From Chimaeribacter californicus (GTDB lineage Bacteria > Pseudomonadota > Gammaproteobacteria > Enterobacterales > Enterobacteriaceae), in contig NZ_PJZF01000019.1 in assembly GCF_002858675.1 (NCBI RefSeq), positions 32,461 to 96,460 of the forward strand: DNA of 64,000 nucleotides, given 5' to 3'. Both the position numbers and the translations under genes were made by a program. The notes under the pieces were generated by a model that saw nothing but the letters and a program-made list of their open reading frames with translations, was not told the DNA's origin and did not search any database. Below, piece after piece: positions 41,182-51,313 of the stretch; position 1 is the first letter of the stretch, and every line of letters starts with the position of its first letter.

Positions 41182-41765
41182 GTGTTCGCCCCGGTCAGTA
41201 AGCGGGTAATCTGCCGCCGTACCGCGCCCTGCCGGCTTTGGCCGCTCAGGGTGAGTTGCAGCACGGTACCCGCGGCCTCATGGGCGTCGCTCAGCGTAAA
41301 ACCGGTGATGATGACTTCGGCCGGATCGAGCAGCCTTTCCCAGCCTGTACCGCCGCAGTGCGTCACGCCGCGTTGTGTCTCCAGCGCACCGGCCACCAGA
41401 CGGTAGCCGAAGGTTTCCGCCTCCGGGCCCGCCGGTTCCCAGCGGCCATTGCGGTTGAGGTCATAGGCCAGCAGCACACAGCCCCCTGCGCCCTCACCAC
41501 CAGCCACGCTCAGGCGCACCGCCCGGCTGCCGCAGGCTTGCCCGGCACAGAACCCGGCACGGCGCAGATCTTTCCCGAGGGTGTCGGCCGCCTGATGCAG
41601 GGCGTGATCCAGCCAGAACAGCTGACGCAGGCGCTGCCCCTGCTGGTAGATTGCCGGGTAGCTGCCGGCGGCGGCCAGCATCACCACACTGCCGATGCCC
41701 ATCGCCAGCAGGATTTCCGGCAGGGTGAAACCGCGTTGCCGGGCATAAGGTGCATTCAGCGGCAT
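41178..41765 (-). CDS. ppdB: prepilin-type protein PpdB
   Basis: A 195-residue minor pseudopilin (E. coli PpdB 187). The processing site is ARQRG|FTLPEILLAMG with Glu at +5, followed by a hydrophobic helix (about residues 13-35). Several Cys residues (FCAGQACGS, GGCVLLAYD, THCGG) could form disulfides in the periplasm. The frame is open much further upstream, but the start at 41765 is the one that gives the leader. It overlaps ppdA by 10 bp. Confidence 0.9.
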   Translation of the reverse strand: MPLNAPYARQRGFTLPEILLAMGIGSVVMLAAAGSYPAIYQQGQRLRQLFWLDHALHQAADTLGKDLRRAGFCAGQACGSRAVRLSVAGGEGAGGCVLLAYDLNRNGRWEPAGPEAETFGYRLVAGALETQRGVTHCGGTGWERLLDPAEVIITGFTLSDAHEAAGTVLQLTLSGQSRQGAVRRQITRLLTGANT

Positions 41766-42247
41766 AGCGGCACCCCGCTGACGGCATCTTCGCCGCAGAG
41801 CCTCAGCCTCCCGTGGCCGGAGAGCACCACCCGGATGCGCCCGGCCGCATTGCCGAGGGTGAGATGGCCGGGCTGGGCGGTATTGCGCAGGCCATAAAAC
41901 CCCATGCCGTTGCCGCTGAAACCGACGATGGACACGCCCTGCCCGCCGGGCCGGAACACGTGCAGCCCGTTTCCGCCGCACCCGGCAGGCGGTTCACTCT
42001 GTTGTGTAACGCAGCCCGCCGGCCCCAGTGTCACCGCCAGCAGCCGCGCCTCATTGCGGCTGTTGGCCTGCGCCTGCATCCGCCCCAGAAAGGTCTGGAG
42101 CGCCTGTGCGCTCTGCCGCAGGCGGTGCGCCTGGCGCATCTCCTGCGCGTAATAAAGACTGCTGCCGGTCAGGATGGCAATCAGCCCCATCACCACCAGC
42201 ATTTCAAGTAGGCTCATGCCCTGTTGTTTCCCTGTGAGTCTGTTCAT
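41756..42247 (-). CDS. ppdA: prepilin-type protein PpdA
   Basis: A 163-residue GspH/FimT-like minor pseudopilin (E. coli PpdA 156). The leader MNRLTGKQQG is followed by MSLLEMLVVMGLIAILTGSSLYY, with Glu at +5 of the mature protein (read as two segments). It is the first gene of the operon and starts 198 bp after thyA, behind the thyA terminator, so its promoter lies in 42248-42400. The longer upstream frame lacks family features. Confidence 0.91.
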   Translation of the reverse strand: MNRLTGKQQGMSLLEMLVVMGLIAILTGSSLYYAQEMRQAHRLRQSAQALQTFLGRMQAQANSRNEARLLAVTLGPAGCVTQQSEPPAGCGGNGLHVFRPGGQGVSIVGFSGNGMGFYGLRNTAQPGHLTLGNAAGRIRVVLSGHGRLRLCGEDAVSGVPLCR

Positions 42248-42403
42248 GCGGGCCAGTGTAAGGCACAAAAAATCCCCGGCCAGCGGGCGGTGGCGGAACA
42301 GGAAGAAGTGCCGCACAGCGGCGTTGCAACGCGGGAAAGCAGGCATTTTTCTGGAAGGCGTGCCGCAAAACGCATGGCGGCGGGCGGGCACAGGCATAAA
42401 AAA

Positions 42404-42424
42404 ACCGAAGCCACAGGCTTCGGT
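42404..42424 (-). terminator. terminator after thyA
   Basis: A perfect 9-bp stem ACCGAAGCC/GGCTTCGGT with a 3-nt loop is followed on the minus strand by T7. It lies 21 bp past the thyA stop. Confidence 0.9.
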
Positions 42425-42445
42425 TCTATACAGCGGGGTGATGAA

Positions 42446-43240
42446 TCAGATCGCGACCGGGGCTTTAATCGCCGGGTGCGGATCGTACCCTTCAATCTCG
42501 AAATCCTCGAAGCGGTAATCAAACAGGGAGTCAGGTTTGCGTTTGATCACCAGTTTCGGCATCGGGCGCGGCTCGCGCGTCAGTTGCAGGCGCGCCTGCT
42601 CCAGATGGTTGCTGTAGAGGTGGGTATCGCCGCCAGTCCAGACGAAGTCCCCGACCTCCAGATCGCACTGCTGCGCCATCATATGCACCAGCAGCGCGTA
42701 GCTGGCGATGTTAAACGGCAGGCCGAGGAACACATCGCAGGAACGCTGGTAAAGCTGGCAGGAGAGCTTGCCGTCCGCCACGTAGAACTGGAAGAACGCG
42801 TGGCACGGGGCCAGTGCCATGCTCTCGAGTTCACCCACGTTCCAGGCGGAAACGATGATGCGGCGGGAGTCCGGGTCTTGTTTCAGCTGCTGCACCACGT
42901 TTGCCAGCTGGTCTATCTGGCGGCCGTCGGCCGCCCCCCAGGCGCGCCACTGTTTGCCGTACACCGGGCCGAGATCGCCGTTTTCGTCGGCCCACTCATC
43001 CCAGATGGTGACGTTGTTTTCACGCAGATAGGCGATGTTGGTTTCACCTTTCAGGAACCAGAGCAGCTCATGGATGATCGACCGCAGGTGGCAGCGCTTG
43101 GTGGTCACCAGCGGGAAACCCTCTTGCAGGTTGAAACGCATCTGATGGCCAAAAATCGACAGCGTGCCGGTGCCGGTACGGTCAGCTTTCGGGGTGCCGT
43201 GATGAAGCACGGTGTTCATTAAATCCAGATACTGTTTCAT
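42446..43240 (-). CDS. thyA: thymidylate synthase
   Basis: ThyA methylates dUMP to dTMP with methylene-tetrahydrofolate. It has 264 residues, identical in length to E. coli. The catalytic Cys146 lies in [15 protein letters not shown]. The phosphate-binding Arg region ([14 protein letters not shown]) and the dUMP motif [16 protein letters not shown] are intact. It starts 1 bp after the lgt stop; its ribosome site GAGGTAAC overlaps the end of lgt. Confidence 0.98.
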   Translation of the reverse strand: MKQYLDLMNTVLHHGTPKADRTGTGTLSIFGHQMRFNLQEGFPLVTTKRCHLRSIIHELLWFLKGETNIAYLRENNVTIWDEWADENGDLGPVYGKQWRAWGAADGRQIDQLANVVQQLKQDPDSRRIIVSAWNVGELESMALAPCHAFFQFYVADGKLSCQLYQRSCDVFLGLPFNIASYALLVHMMAQQCDLEVGDFVWTGGDTHLYSNHLEQARLQLTREPRPMPKLVIKRKPDSLFDYRFEDFEIEGYDPHPAIKAPVAI

Positions 43241-43241
43241 G

Positions 43242-44114
43242 TTACCTCACAACGGTTTTCTGTGGGCGGCGGTAGGCCCAAATCATCATAATGACGCCCG
43301 CGACGATCATCGGAATCGAGAGGATCTGCCCCATACTGATAATGCCGTCGAACAGCCCCAATTGGGCGTCCGGCTGGCGGAAATGCTCCACGATAATGCG
43401 GAATGCGCCGTAGCCGATCAGGAACAGGCCGGAGACGCTGCCCATCGGCCGCGGCTTGCGGATAAAGAGGTTCAAAATCAGGAACAGCACCACCCCTTCC
43501 AGCAGCAGTTCATAGATCTGCGACGGGTGGCGCGGCAGCACGCCATACTGGTTCAGCAGCGGCAGCAGGGACGGGTCAGCAACGGCAAGCGCCATATCTT
43601 CGCTGCGCGAGCCGGGGAACAGCATCGCCCACGGCGTGTGGGTGGTGACGCGGCCCCACAGCTCACCGTTGATGAAGTTGCCCAGGCGACCGGCACCGAG
43701 GCCAAACGGGATCAGCGGTGCAATAAAATCAGAGACCTGGAAGAAATTGCGGTGGGTGCGGCGGGCAAACAGCAGCATCACGCAGATCACGCCAATCAGG
43801 CCGCCGTGGAACGACATCCCGCCATCCCATACTTTGAACAGGTAGAGCGGGTTATCGAGGAACAGCGGCAGGTTGTAGAACAGCACATAGCCCACGCGGC
43901 CGCCGATAAACACCCCCAGGAAGCCGAAATAGAGCAGGTTCTCCACCTCCTCTTTGGTCCAGCCGCTGCCGGGCTTATTGGCGCGGCGCACCGCCAGCCA
44001 CATCGCAAAAATAAAGCCCACCAGGTACATCAGGCCGTACCAGTGGAGGGAAACCGGGCCCAGGGAAAAAATGACCGGGTCGAAGTCAGGAAACGCCAGA
44101 TAGCTGTTACTCAT
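43242..44114 (-). CDS. lgt: prolipoprotein diacylglyceryl transferase
   Basis: Lgt moves a diacylglyceryl group from phosphatidylglycerol to the lipobox Cys of prolipoproteins, the first step of lipoprotein maturation. It is a seven-pass inner-membrane protein of 290 residues (E. coli 291). Key motifs are [11 protein letters not shown] with the essential His and the signature [18 protein letters not shown]. It is coupled to thyA. Lipoproteins encoded in this window (MltA, YgdI, YgdR) are its substrates by family logic. Confidence 0.98.
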   Translation of the reverse strand: MSNSYLAFPDFDPVIFSLGPVSLHWYGLMYLVGFIFAMWLAVRRANKPGSGWTKEEVENLLYFGFLGVFIGGRVGYVLFYNLPLFLDNPLYLFKVWDGGMSFHGGLIGVICVMLLFARRTHRNFFQVSDFIAPLIPFGLGAGRLGNFINGELWGRVTTHTPWAMLFPGSRSEDMALAVADPSLLPLLNQYGVLPRHPSQIYELLLEGVVLFLILNLFIRKPRPMGSVSGLFLIGYGAFRIIVEHFRQPDAQLGLFDGIISMGQILSIPMIVAGVIMMIWAYRRPQKTVVR

Positions 44115-44253
44115 CCATCACCACAAATTGTCTAGTGTTAGCCCCAGGGGGGTCAGCAGGTTGCGAATCATAGCATAGGCTAAAAGCGGTCCGGGGCGGG
44201 AATAGGTATTTATCTGTAAAGAAAGGCGTCGGCGTTGGCCTTATAAAACGCGG

Positions 44254-46500
44254 CTATTTACCGCCGCGAATCAGCCCGCCGAGGCCACGGCGCTCCATAA
44301 ACGCCGAAACGATGTGGCGCACATCGGTGGTATGCGGGGCGGAGAGTACCCTGGCGGCCAGCGCGTCAGCTTCCGCCTGTTCCACACGCCGCAGCAGGTA
44401 TTTGATGCGGGCAATGCTGCGCCCGTTCATGCTGAGGTGGCGGTAGCCCAGCCCGACCAGCAGCAGCGCGCCCATCGGGTCACCGGCCATCTCGCCGCAC
44501 AGGCTGAGATCCAGCCCCGCCGCGGCGCTTTGCTCCGCGATCATTTTCAGCACCCGCAGCATCGCCGGGTGCAGGCTGTCATACAGCGCTGCCACGCGGG
44601 TATTGTTGCGATCCACCGCCAGCAGGTATTGCGTCAGGTCGTTGGTGCCGACCGAGACGAAATCCACCCGCCCGGCCAGGTGCGGGATCAGGAACACCAT
44701 CGCCGGCACTTCAATCATGATGCCCAGCCGCACCGGCGGCAGATCGTAGCCGAGCACCTCCTGCACCTCACGCCCGGCACGCTCAATCAGGCGTTTTGCC
44801 TCGTCAATCTCTTCCAGGCTGGTGATCATCGGCAGCAGGATGCTGAGGTTGCCGGTGGCGGCATTGGCGCGCAGCATGGCGCGTACCTGAATCAGGAAGA
44901 TTTCCGGCTGGTCGAGGGTGATGCGGATGCCGCGCCAGCCGAGGCAGGGGTTCTCTTCGCTGATCGGCATATAGGGAAGCTGCTTGTCCGCGCCGATGTC
45001 GAGGGTGCGCAGCGTCACGGATTTCTGCGGGAAGATCTGCAACATGCCCTGATACTGCGCCACCTGCTCCTCTTCTGATGGGAAGCCGCTTTGCAGCATA
45101 AACGGGATTTCCGTGCGGTAAAGGCCGATGCCGTCTACCCGGCCGCCGAACAGCTTTTCATGGTCGGCGCTCAGCCCGGCATTCAGCAGGGTGAAGACCC
45201 GCTCGCCGCTTTTCAGCTGCGCCGGTTCCTCTACGTCATCTTCCGCGCGCTGGCTCAGCTCCAGCTCTTCGTTGATCAGCCGCTGGTACTCCTGGATCAG
45301 CACCGGTTCCGGGTCGATCAGCAGTTCACCGCGATAGCCGTCAACAATCAGCGTGCGCTGGTTGAGCAGCGAGGTCTGGATGTCCGCCCCCATGACGGTG
45401 GGCACGCCCATCGCCCGCACCAGAATCGCCGCATGGGAGTTGGCGGCGCCGTCGCGCACCACCACCCCGGCCAGCCGCTCCGGCGGTACTTCTGCCAGCA
45501 GGGTGGCGGTGAGTTCGTCGGCCACCAGCACAAACCGCTCCGGCCAGGGGATGTCACCCTGCACGCTGTCGTCGAGGTGGAACAGCAGCCGCTGGCCGAG
45601 CGCCCGCAGGTCACCGGCGCGCTCGCGCATGTAGGCATCCTGCAGGCTGGCGAACTGGGCAGCGAAATGTTCCACCACCTTTTTCACCGCCCACTCCGCC
45701 ACGGAGCCGCCGTCCACTTCGAAAAACAGCTCGCGTTTCAGGCGGGCGTCATTCAGCAGGTGGGAGTAGAGGTCGAAGATCGCCGCGCTCTCTTTCTGCG
45801 CACTGGCGGTAAAGCGTTTGCTGAAACGGCGGAACTCGGCCCCGGCCTCTTCCAGCGCCCGCGTCAGGCGCTCACGCTCCCGCGCGCTGTCGAGGGTGGA
45901 GGCCATATAAACCAGATCAAGCGACGGCTGTGAGCAATCCTGCCAGCCCACGCCAATTGCCACGCCCGGTGAGGCGGGCAGCGCTTTGACGCGCGTCTGG
46001 CGGAAGCGGCCAAACAACTCGGTGAGCTGCACCTGGGTCAGGAAACCGGCAATCTGCGTGGCCAGGGTGACCAGGAAAGACTCTTCGCTCTCATCGAACT
46101 GGCGATGTTCGCGCTGTTGCACCACCAGCACGCCGAGCAGCTGGCGGCGGTGGATGATAGGCACCCCGAGGAAGGAGCGGAAACGCTCCTCTTTGACCTG
46201 CGGGATATATTTGAAGCTGGGGTGGCTGTGGGCATCGGCGAGGTTGATAGGTTCTGCCAGGCGGCCCACCAGCCCCACCACGCCCTCGTCAAAGGCGAGC
46301 GTCACCTGTTTGCCGCGCGGTTTTTTCAGGCCACGCGTGGCCATCAGGTAGTAGCAGCGGCGATCGTTGTCCGCCAGATAAATGGAGCAGACTTCGGTGT
46401 CCATTGCCAGGCAGGTTTCGCTGACGAGCAGATCCAGCGCCTCATTGAGGCTGGCTGCCGCAGCGACCTTTTCAACAATTTCTCGCAAACGCGTGAGCAT
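44254..46500 (-). CDS. ptsP: phosphoenolpyruvate-protein phosphotransferase PtsP (EI-Ntr)
   Basis: PtsP starts the nitrogen phosphotransferase relay (to NPr and EIIA-Ntr) and senses glutamine through its GAF domain. It has 748 residues, the E. coli length. The N-terminal GAF domain spans about residues 1-165. The phosphohistidine near residue 356 lies in GAANSHAAILVRAMGVPTVMG (read as two parts). The C-terminal TIM barrel holds RTEIPFML, LGWRGIRITL and LCGEMAGDP. It lies 12 bp after rppH and is probably one unit with it. Confidence 0.97.
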   Translation of the reverse strand: MLTRLREIVEKVAAAASLNEALDLLVSETCLAMDTEVCSIYLADNDRRCYYLMATRGLKKPRGKQVTLAFDEGVVGLVGRLAEPINLADAHSHPSFKYIPQVKEERFRSFLGVPIIHRRQLLGVLVVQQREHRQFDESEESFLVTLATQIAGFLTQVQLTELFGRFRQTRVKALPASPGVAIGVGWQDCSQPSLDLVYMASTLDSARERERLTRALEEAGAEFRRFSKRFTASAQKESAAIFDLYSHLLNDARLKRELFFEVDGGSVAEWAVKKVVEHFAAQFASLQDAYMRERAGDLRALGQRLLFHLDDSVQGDIPWPERFVLVADELTATLLAEVPPERLAGVVVRDGAANSHAAILVRAMGVPTVMGADIQTSLLNQRTLIVDGYRGELLIDPEPVLIQEYQRLINEELELSQRAEDDVEEPAQLKSGERVFTLLNAGLSADHEKLFGGRVDGIGLYRTEIPFMLQSGFPSEEEQVAQYQGMLQIFPQKSVTLRTLDIGADKQLPYMPISEENPCLGWRGIRITLDQPEIFLIQVRAMLRANAATGNLSILLPMITSLEEIDEAKRLIERAGREVQEVLGYDLPPVRLGIMIEVPAMVFLIPHLAGRVDFVSVGTNDLTQYLLAVDRNNTRVAALYDSLHPAMLRVLKMIAEQSAAAGLDLSLCGEMAGDPMGALLLVGLGYRHLSMNGRSIARIKYLLRRVEQAEADALAARVLSAPHTTDVRHIVSAFMERRGLGGLIRGGK

Positions 46501-46512
46501 AATCTGCGTGAC

Positions 46513-47040
46513 TTAACCTCTTTTACGACGGTAAGCAGGGGGTGAGCGAGGCGCGCTTAACTCCTGCACCGGCATCACGGTAGTGGAAAACTCTTTCATC
46601 ACACGGCGATAGACATCACGTTTAAAAGAGACGACCTGCCGAACCGGATACCAGAAGCTGACCCAGCGCCAGCCGTCAAATTCCGGCGTGCTGCTGCGCT
46701 GCATATTGATATCCGCGTCGTCGCACATGAGCTGCAAGAGAAACCATTTTTGCTTTTGGCCGATACAAACCGGCTTTGTGTCCCAACGCACCAAACGTTT
46801 TGGCAATTTATAGCGCAACCAGTTGCGGGTTGAGGCCAGAATACGCACATCTTTCCGGTTCAGCCCCACTTCTTCAAACAGTTCACGGTACATCGCCTGC
46901 TCAGCGGTTTCACCGGGGTTAATTCCCCCCTGAGGAAACTGCCAGGAGTGCTGACCGTAACGACGGGCCCAGAGTACCTGCCCCTGCCGATTACAGATTA
47001 CGATACCAACATTCGGGCGGTAGCCATCATCATCGATCAC
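46513..47040 (-). CDS. rppH: RNA pyrophosphohydrolase
   Basis: RppH removes pyrophosphate from the 5' end of triphosphorylated mRNAs, opening them to RNase E decay. It has 175 residues (E. coli 176). The Nudix box [23 protein letters not shown] spans residues 38-60 (given as a range: G38 to L60). The C-terminus is basic (PPAYRRKRG). It is the first gene of rppH-ptsP and is divergent from mutH across a 689-bp gap. Confidence 0.97.
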   Translation of the reverse strand: MIDDDGYRPNVGIVICNRQGQVLWARRYGQHSWQFPQGGINPGETAEQAMYRELFEEVGLNRKDVRILASTRNWLRYKLPKRLVRWDTKPVCIGQKQKWFLLQLMCDDADINMQRSSTPEFDGWRWVSFWYPVRQVVSFKRDVYRRVMKEFSTTVMPVQELSAPRSPPAYRRKRG

Positions 47041-47199
47041 CGGACTACCTCAAATAAGCGTAAATGCATATGCCTTGATTGTTTCACACTCCCAACAGGC
47101 GGTAAACCACTGCTTATCAGCCGTTCATCAGGAATAACACCGGGATAACCCACAGCTTCTTGCCAAGTTATAAACATATCCCCGGCTACACCCCCGATT

Positions 47200-47538
47200 T
47201 TATTCACGTTTTCTGTGGATATCTTTGTGCAGAACTTAAGGGTAACGCCATTAAGCCCCGATCAGTGGATAACTCCCCCCTGCGGCACTCTCAGCATTAT
47301 CTTATGTAAAACAGCGCGATAACCCCGTATGGCGCCACAGCACAACACAGATAATGTGAGCCATATCACCTTTCGTTATTGTCGCGGTCAAAAAACGAAC
47401 AAAGTTGATTTTATCCACAGATAATGCCAATTTATTGGACATAAAAAGAGTAAATTATCCAAAACCCCGCGGCGTCAAGCCTGTGGATGAAACCAGTAGT
47501 CCGTATTAAGCCGGGTTATCCCAAAAATCTGTGGATAA
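47200..47538. promoter_or_regulatory. cluster of DnaA boxes in the rppH-mutH gap
   Basis: The gap 47041-47729 has no gene. It holds two perfect 9-mers of the DnaA consensus (TTATCCACA at 47411-47419; TGTGGATAA at 47530-47538). Four more have one mismatch: TTATTCACG (47200-47208), TGTGGATAT (47214-47222), AGTGGATAA (47264-47272) and TGTGGATGA (47482-47490). All six are within about 340 bp. I recall that the mutH upstream region of E. coli is also a strong DnaA binding site. The rest of the gap (47539-47729) is the mutH promoter region; no clear -10/-35 pair stands out. Confidence 0.7.
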
Positions 47539-47729
47539 CCTGGTGTAAGATCCTGTTTATTGTCGGCGACAAACGGTGAAAAAAAGCGGTACCGGCACGG
47601 TTATCGGCAGATTTCCAGAAAAATTTACTAACCAAATCATGCTATTATTCTGCTTTTCACCAGCCCGGCGGGCTATATCCTTCACCGGGCAATAAGTCGT
47701 TCACTTTTTAATCACTCTGACAGGTAATC

Positions 47730-48413
47730 ATGATGGGCCTCTCTCCTCTTCCCCCTCCGCAGCACAGCGATGAATTACTGCAGCGCGCCCGGGCGCTGGC
47801 CGGGCATACGCTGGGCGAGCTGGCCACGCAGGCGGGCATCGCGATTCCGGTGGATTTAAAACGTGATAAAGGCTGGGTCGGAATGCTGCTGGAGTTCTAC
47901 CTCGGGGCCACGGCCGGCAGCAAAGCGGAGCAGGATTTCCCGGCGCTGGGCGTGGAGCTGAAGACCATCCCGGTGGATGCGGCCGGCAAGCCGCTGGAGA
48001 CGACCTTTGTCTGCGTCGCCCCGCTCACCGGCAACAGCGGCGTCAGTTGGGAGCGCAGCCACGTGCGCCATAAACTGTCGCGGGTGCTGTGGGTGCCGGT
48101 CGAGGGCGAACGCACGCTGCCGCTGGCGGCCCGGCGCATCGGCGCGCCGTTGCTCTGGTCGCCCAGTGCGGAAGAGGAGGATCAGCTGCGCTGTGACTGG
48201 GAAGAACTGATGGACATGATTGTGCTCGGCAAGGTCGAAAGCATCACCGCCCGTCATGGCGAAGTGCTGCAACTGCGCCCCAAAGCGGCCAACAGCAAAG
48301 CCCTGACCGAGGCGATAGGCGATCGCGGCCAGCCAATCATGACGCTGCCGCGCGGTTTCTACCTGAAAAAGAACTTTACCGCGGCGCTGCTGGCACGGCA
48401 TTTCCTGGCCTGA
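47730..48413 (+). CDS. mutH: DNA mismatch repair endonuclease MutH
   Basis: MutH nicks the unmethylated strand at hemimethylated GATC when activated by MutS-MutL. It has 227 residues (E. coli 229). The catalytic residues are Glu55, Asp69, Glu76 and Lys78 (in LLEFYLGA and [13 protein letters not shown]). The later parts [16 protein letters not shown] and [12 protein letters not shown] are intact. Two ATGs lie three bases apart; the first has AGGT at normal spacing. It implies a Dam-based repair system. Confidence 0.97.
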   Translation: MMGLSPLPPPQHSDELLQRARALAGHTLGELATQAGIAIPVDLKRDKGWVGMLLEFYLGATAGSKAEQDFPALGVELKTIPVDAAGKPLETTFVCVAPLTGNSGVSWERSHVRHKLSRVLWVPVEGERTLPLAARRIGAPLLWSPSAEEEDQLRCDWEELMDMIVLGKVESITARHGEVLQLRPKAANSKALTEAIGDRGQPIMTLPRGFYLKKNFTAALLARHFLA

Positions 48414-48534
48414 CGGCGTTTTTAGGTCAGCGTGCGGAAAATCAGACTTTTGGAGGAGATTTTGCCCGGCGTCTTATGGCAGTTTGCTACGCTTATTAGA
48501 TCTTTCCCGTCTGCCGAATAGTAAGGAAATCATC

Positions 48535-48753
48535 ATGAAAACATGGGCCATTGCTGCTTCTGCGCTGGTTGTTGCGCTCTCCCTCACCGGCTGTTCCAGC
48601 GATTACGTCATCGCCACCAAAGAGGGCAATATGATCCTGACTCAGGGTAAACCGAAAATTGATAAAGAAACCGGATTAATCAGTTATACGGATGAGCAGG
48701 GTAACCAGCGTCAGATTAATGGCGACAATGTTAACCAGGTTATTGAAAGGTAA
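48535..48753 (+). CDS. ygdR: YgdI/YgdR-family (DUF903) lipoprotein YgdR
   Basis: A 72-residue lipoprotein, the same length as E. coli YgdR. The signal peptide ends in the lipobox LTGC with the modified Cys at 20. The short SH3-like DUF903 domain follows ([19 protein letters not shown] and [17 protein letters not shown]). It is a paralogue of YgdI at 20535-20756. The start at 48535 was chosen over a longer frame because only it gives the signal peptide. Function is unknown. Confidence 0.93.
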   Translation: MKTWAIAASALVVALSLTGCSSDYVIATKEGNMILTQGKPKIDKETGLISYTDEQGNQRQINGDNVNQVIER

Positions 48754-48993
48754 GCATTTAGTTAATTATCGCCCGGTGGAAACATGCCTTTTCCGGCCGG
48801 GCCGCCATGCTTGCCGCACTCACCGGGCCGCGCCCTTCTCTCCCCAGCTACTTTCCCCCTCCCGGCAGCTTGGTTATAGTCAATCCGGCATTGATCATCT
48901 GTGCGAGAAGAAAAACGCGATTGTGAAGAAAAGATAACGTCCCCAGAGGCGCATTTTTTCAGCCTATATTCTTAACACTAAGGAAAACCGGCA

Positions 48994-50034
48994 ATGCATT
49001 ATCACCGCATCCCCCACAGCTCTTTGGAAGTCAGCGTTCTGGGATTGGGCACCATGACCTTCGGTGAGCAGAACAGCGAAGCCGACGCCCACCAGCAACT
49101 CGATTACGCCCTGTCCGCCGGGATCAACCTGATCGATACCGCAGAAATGTACCCGGTGCCGCCACGCCCTGAAACTCAGGGCCTGACCGAAAGCTATATC
49201 GGCAGCTGGCTGAAGGCGCGCGGCTGCCGTGAGAAAGTAGTGCTGGCGAGTAAAATCGCCGGGCCGTCACGCGGCAGCGACGCCGCCATCCGCCCTGAGC
49301 AGGCGCTGGACCGTAAAAACATCCGCAACGCGCTGGATGCCAGCCTGAAACGCCTGAATACCGATTACCTCGACCTCTACCAGCTGCACTGGCCGCAGCG
49401 CCAGACCAACTGCTTCGGCAAGCTGAACTACAGCTACACCGATGACAAACCGGCCGTGACGCTGCTGGAGACGCTGGAAGCGCTGAGTGAGCAGGTGCGC
49501 GCCGGGAAAATCCGCTACATCGGCGTCTCTAACGAGACCCCATGGGGCGTGATGCGCTACCTGCAACTGGCGGAAAAGCACGACCTGCCGCGCATCGTCT
49601 CGATCCAGAACCCCTACAGCCTGCTGAACCGCAGCTTTGAGGTGGGTCTGGCGGAGGTAAGCCACCACGAGGGCGTGGAGTTGCTGGCGTACTCCAGCCT
49701 GGCATTCGGCACGCTGAGCGGCAAATACCTGAACGGTGCCAAACCGGCCGGGGCGCGCAATACGCTGTTCAGCCGCTTTACCCGCTATAGCGGGGAACAG
49801 GCGGAGCAGGCGATTACCGAGTATGTGGCACTGGCGAAACGCCGTAACCTTGACCCGTCGCAAATGGCGCTGGCCTTTGTGCGCCAGCAGCCGTTCGTCG
49901 CCAGCACCCTGCTGGGTGCCACCACGCTGGATCAGCTGAAGCTCAACATTGACAGCCAGAACCTGGTGCTGGATGAGGAGATCATGCAGGAACTGGAAGC
50001 GATCCACCGCCGCTTTACCATTCCGGCACCGTAA
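48994..50034 (+). CDS. tas: aldo-keto reductase Tas
   Basis: Tas is an NADP-dependent aldo-keto reductase; E. coli tas was found as a suppressor of tyrosine auxotrophy, and its natural substrate is unclear. It has 346 residues, like E. coli. The barrel motifs are GLGTMTFGEQNSEADAHQQL (start of the cofactor pocket), NLIDTAEMYPVPPRPET (catalytic Asp and Tyr), DYLDLYQLHWPQR and IRYIGVSNETPWG. The region 48754-48993 before it is non-coding. A strong terminator follows. Confidence 0.96.
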   Translation: MHYHRIPHSSLEVSVLGLGTMTFGEQNSEADAHQQLDYALSAGINLIDTAEMYPVPPRPETQGLTESYIGSWLKARGCREKVVLASKIAGPSRGSDAAIRPEQALDRKNIRNALDASLKRLNTDYLDLYQLHWPQRQTNCFGKLNYSYTDDKPAVTLLETLEALSEQVRAGKIRYIGVSNETPWGVMRYLQLAEKHDLPRIVSIQNPYSLLNRSFEVGLAEVSHHEGVELLAYSSLAFGTLSGKYLNGAKPAGARNTLFSRFTRYSGEQAEQAITEYVALAKRRNLDPSQMALAFVRQQPFVASTLLGATTLDQLKLNIDSQNLVLDEEIMQELEAIHRRFTIPAP

Positions 50035-50059
50035 TCACCCTGCGCATCAGGCAAAAAAA

Positions 50060-50087
50060 ACAGGGCGGAAATTCCGCCCTGTTTTTA
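50060..50087. terminator. bidirectional terminator between tas and lplT
   Basis: A 10-bp stem ACAGGGCGGA/TCCGCCCTGT with a 3-nt loop is flanked by A8 on the left and T5 on the right. It serves both convergent genes. Confidence 0.92.
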
Positions 50088-50113
50088 TGGTGATGATCGT
50101 TTCATTGCGATGA

Positions 50114-51313
50114 TCAGCCTGTGCGCCGCGCCTGCCAGAGCCACAGTCCGCCAATCGCCAGTGCGAACAGCACACCAAAGCCAATCCCTACCGCCACCAC
50201 CGGCGTCCCCAGCTTCACCACCAGCGAGTAGAGGCCGAGCATCAACAGCATCGCGCTGTTTTCCCCGAGGTTTTGCACCGCAATCGCGTTGCCCGCCCCC
50301 ACGCTGAGCTTGCCGCGCTCCTGTAACAGCGCATTGAGCGGTACCACAAAGAAGCCGCCGAGCAGGCCAATCGCCACCAACAGCACGGCCGCATTCACCA
50401 GCTGATGCTGAAGCGCGAACAGCACTACGGCCACGCCCATCAGTATCCCGGCCGGCATACAGCGCCTCACGGTTTTCAGCGTCACCAGCCAGGCCGCGGC
50501 CCCGGCACCGAGCACAATGCCAATCGCCACAAAAGCGTTCAGCAGCGTCGGCAGCGTATGGGTGGTGATGCCGAGCGCCACCGGCACCCACAGCACCAGC
50601 AATAACCGCAGCGTCACGCCTGCGCCCCAGAACAGGCTGGTGCCCACCAGCGAGAAGCGTGCGCCGCTGTCCTGCCAGAGGGTACGCGCTGCCCGCGCAA
50701 AGGCGCTGATCATCCGGCCCGGGTGCCACGGCTGGCCGGGGCGCGCCGCCGGCAGGCGCGGGATAAACAGGTTCGCCACCACCGCCGCGCCATAGGCCGC
50801 CGCACAGACGCCGATGGCCGCCAGCAGGTGCCAGTCAGAGAGCCAGCCACCGGCCACCGACCCAAGCAGGATCGCGGCGATAGTCGAGGACTCCATCAGG
50901 CCGTTGGCTTTGACCAGCTGTTCGCCGCGGGTGATCTCGCCAAGGATGCCGTACTTGGCCGGTGAATAGGCCGCCGCCCCCACGCCCACCAGCCCGTAGC
51001 CGAGGAATGGGTTCAGCCCGGCCAGGATCGCCGCTGCGCCCACCAGTTTCAGCAGGTTGGCGACCATCATCACCCGCCCTTTGGCGACGCTGTCGGCAAA
51101 CTGGCCGACAAAGGGTGCCAGCACAATGTAGGCGGCAACAAACGCCATCTGCAAAATCGGCTGGCTCCAGTCGGGGTAGTGCTGCTGGGTAATCAGCGCC
51201 AGCGTGGCGAACAGCAGCGCGTTATCCCCGAAGGCGGAGAGGAACTGCGCCACAATCACCGCCACCATACTGCGCGACAGCAGGCCTTCACCGGCATTGA
51301 TGTGCTGCGTCAT
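50114..51313 (-). CDS. lplT: lysophospholipid transporter LplT
   Basis: LplT flips lysophosphatidylethanolamine (and lysophosphatidylglycerol) across the inner membrane for re-acylation by Aas. It is an MFS-type protein of 399 residues (E. coli 397) with about 12 membrane segments. The N-terminus [20 protein letters not shown] and the loop [21 protein letters not shown] are typical. Its ATG overlaps the aas stop by 4 nt, so the pair is coupled. Confidence 0.96.
   Translation of the reverse strand: MTQHINAGEGLLSRSMVAVIVAQFLSAFGDNALLFATLALITQQHYPDWSQPILQMAFVAAYIVLAPFVGQFADSVAKGRVMMVANLLKLVGAAAILAGLNPFLGYGLVGVGAAAYSPAKYGILGEITRGEQLVKANGLMESSTIAAILLGSVAGGWLSDWHLLAAIGVCAAAYGAAVVANLFIPRLPAARPGQPWHPGRMISAFARAARTLWQDSGARFSLVGTSLFWGAGVTLRLLLVLWVPVALGITTHTLPTLLNAFVAIGIVLGAGAAAWLVTLKTVRRCMPAGILMGVAVVLFALQHQLVNAAVLLVAIGLLGGFFVVPLNALLQERGKLSVGAGNAIAVQNLGENSAMLLMLGLYSLVVKLGTPVVAVGIGFGVLFALAIGGLWLWQARRTG

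Noticed and set aside
44223..44242. Possible terminator after ptsP.
   Set aside because: Only a 5-bp stem with a 10-nt loop and a poor T tract; too weak to list as a feature.
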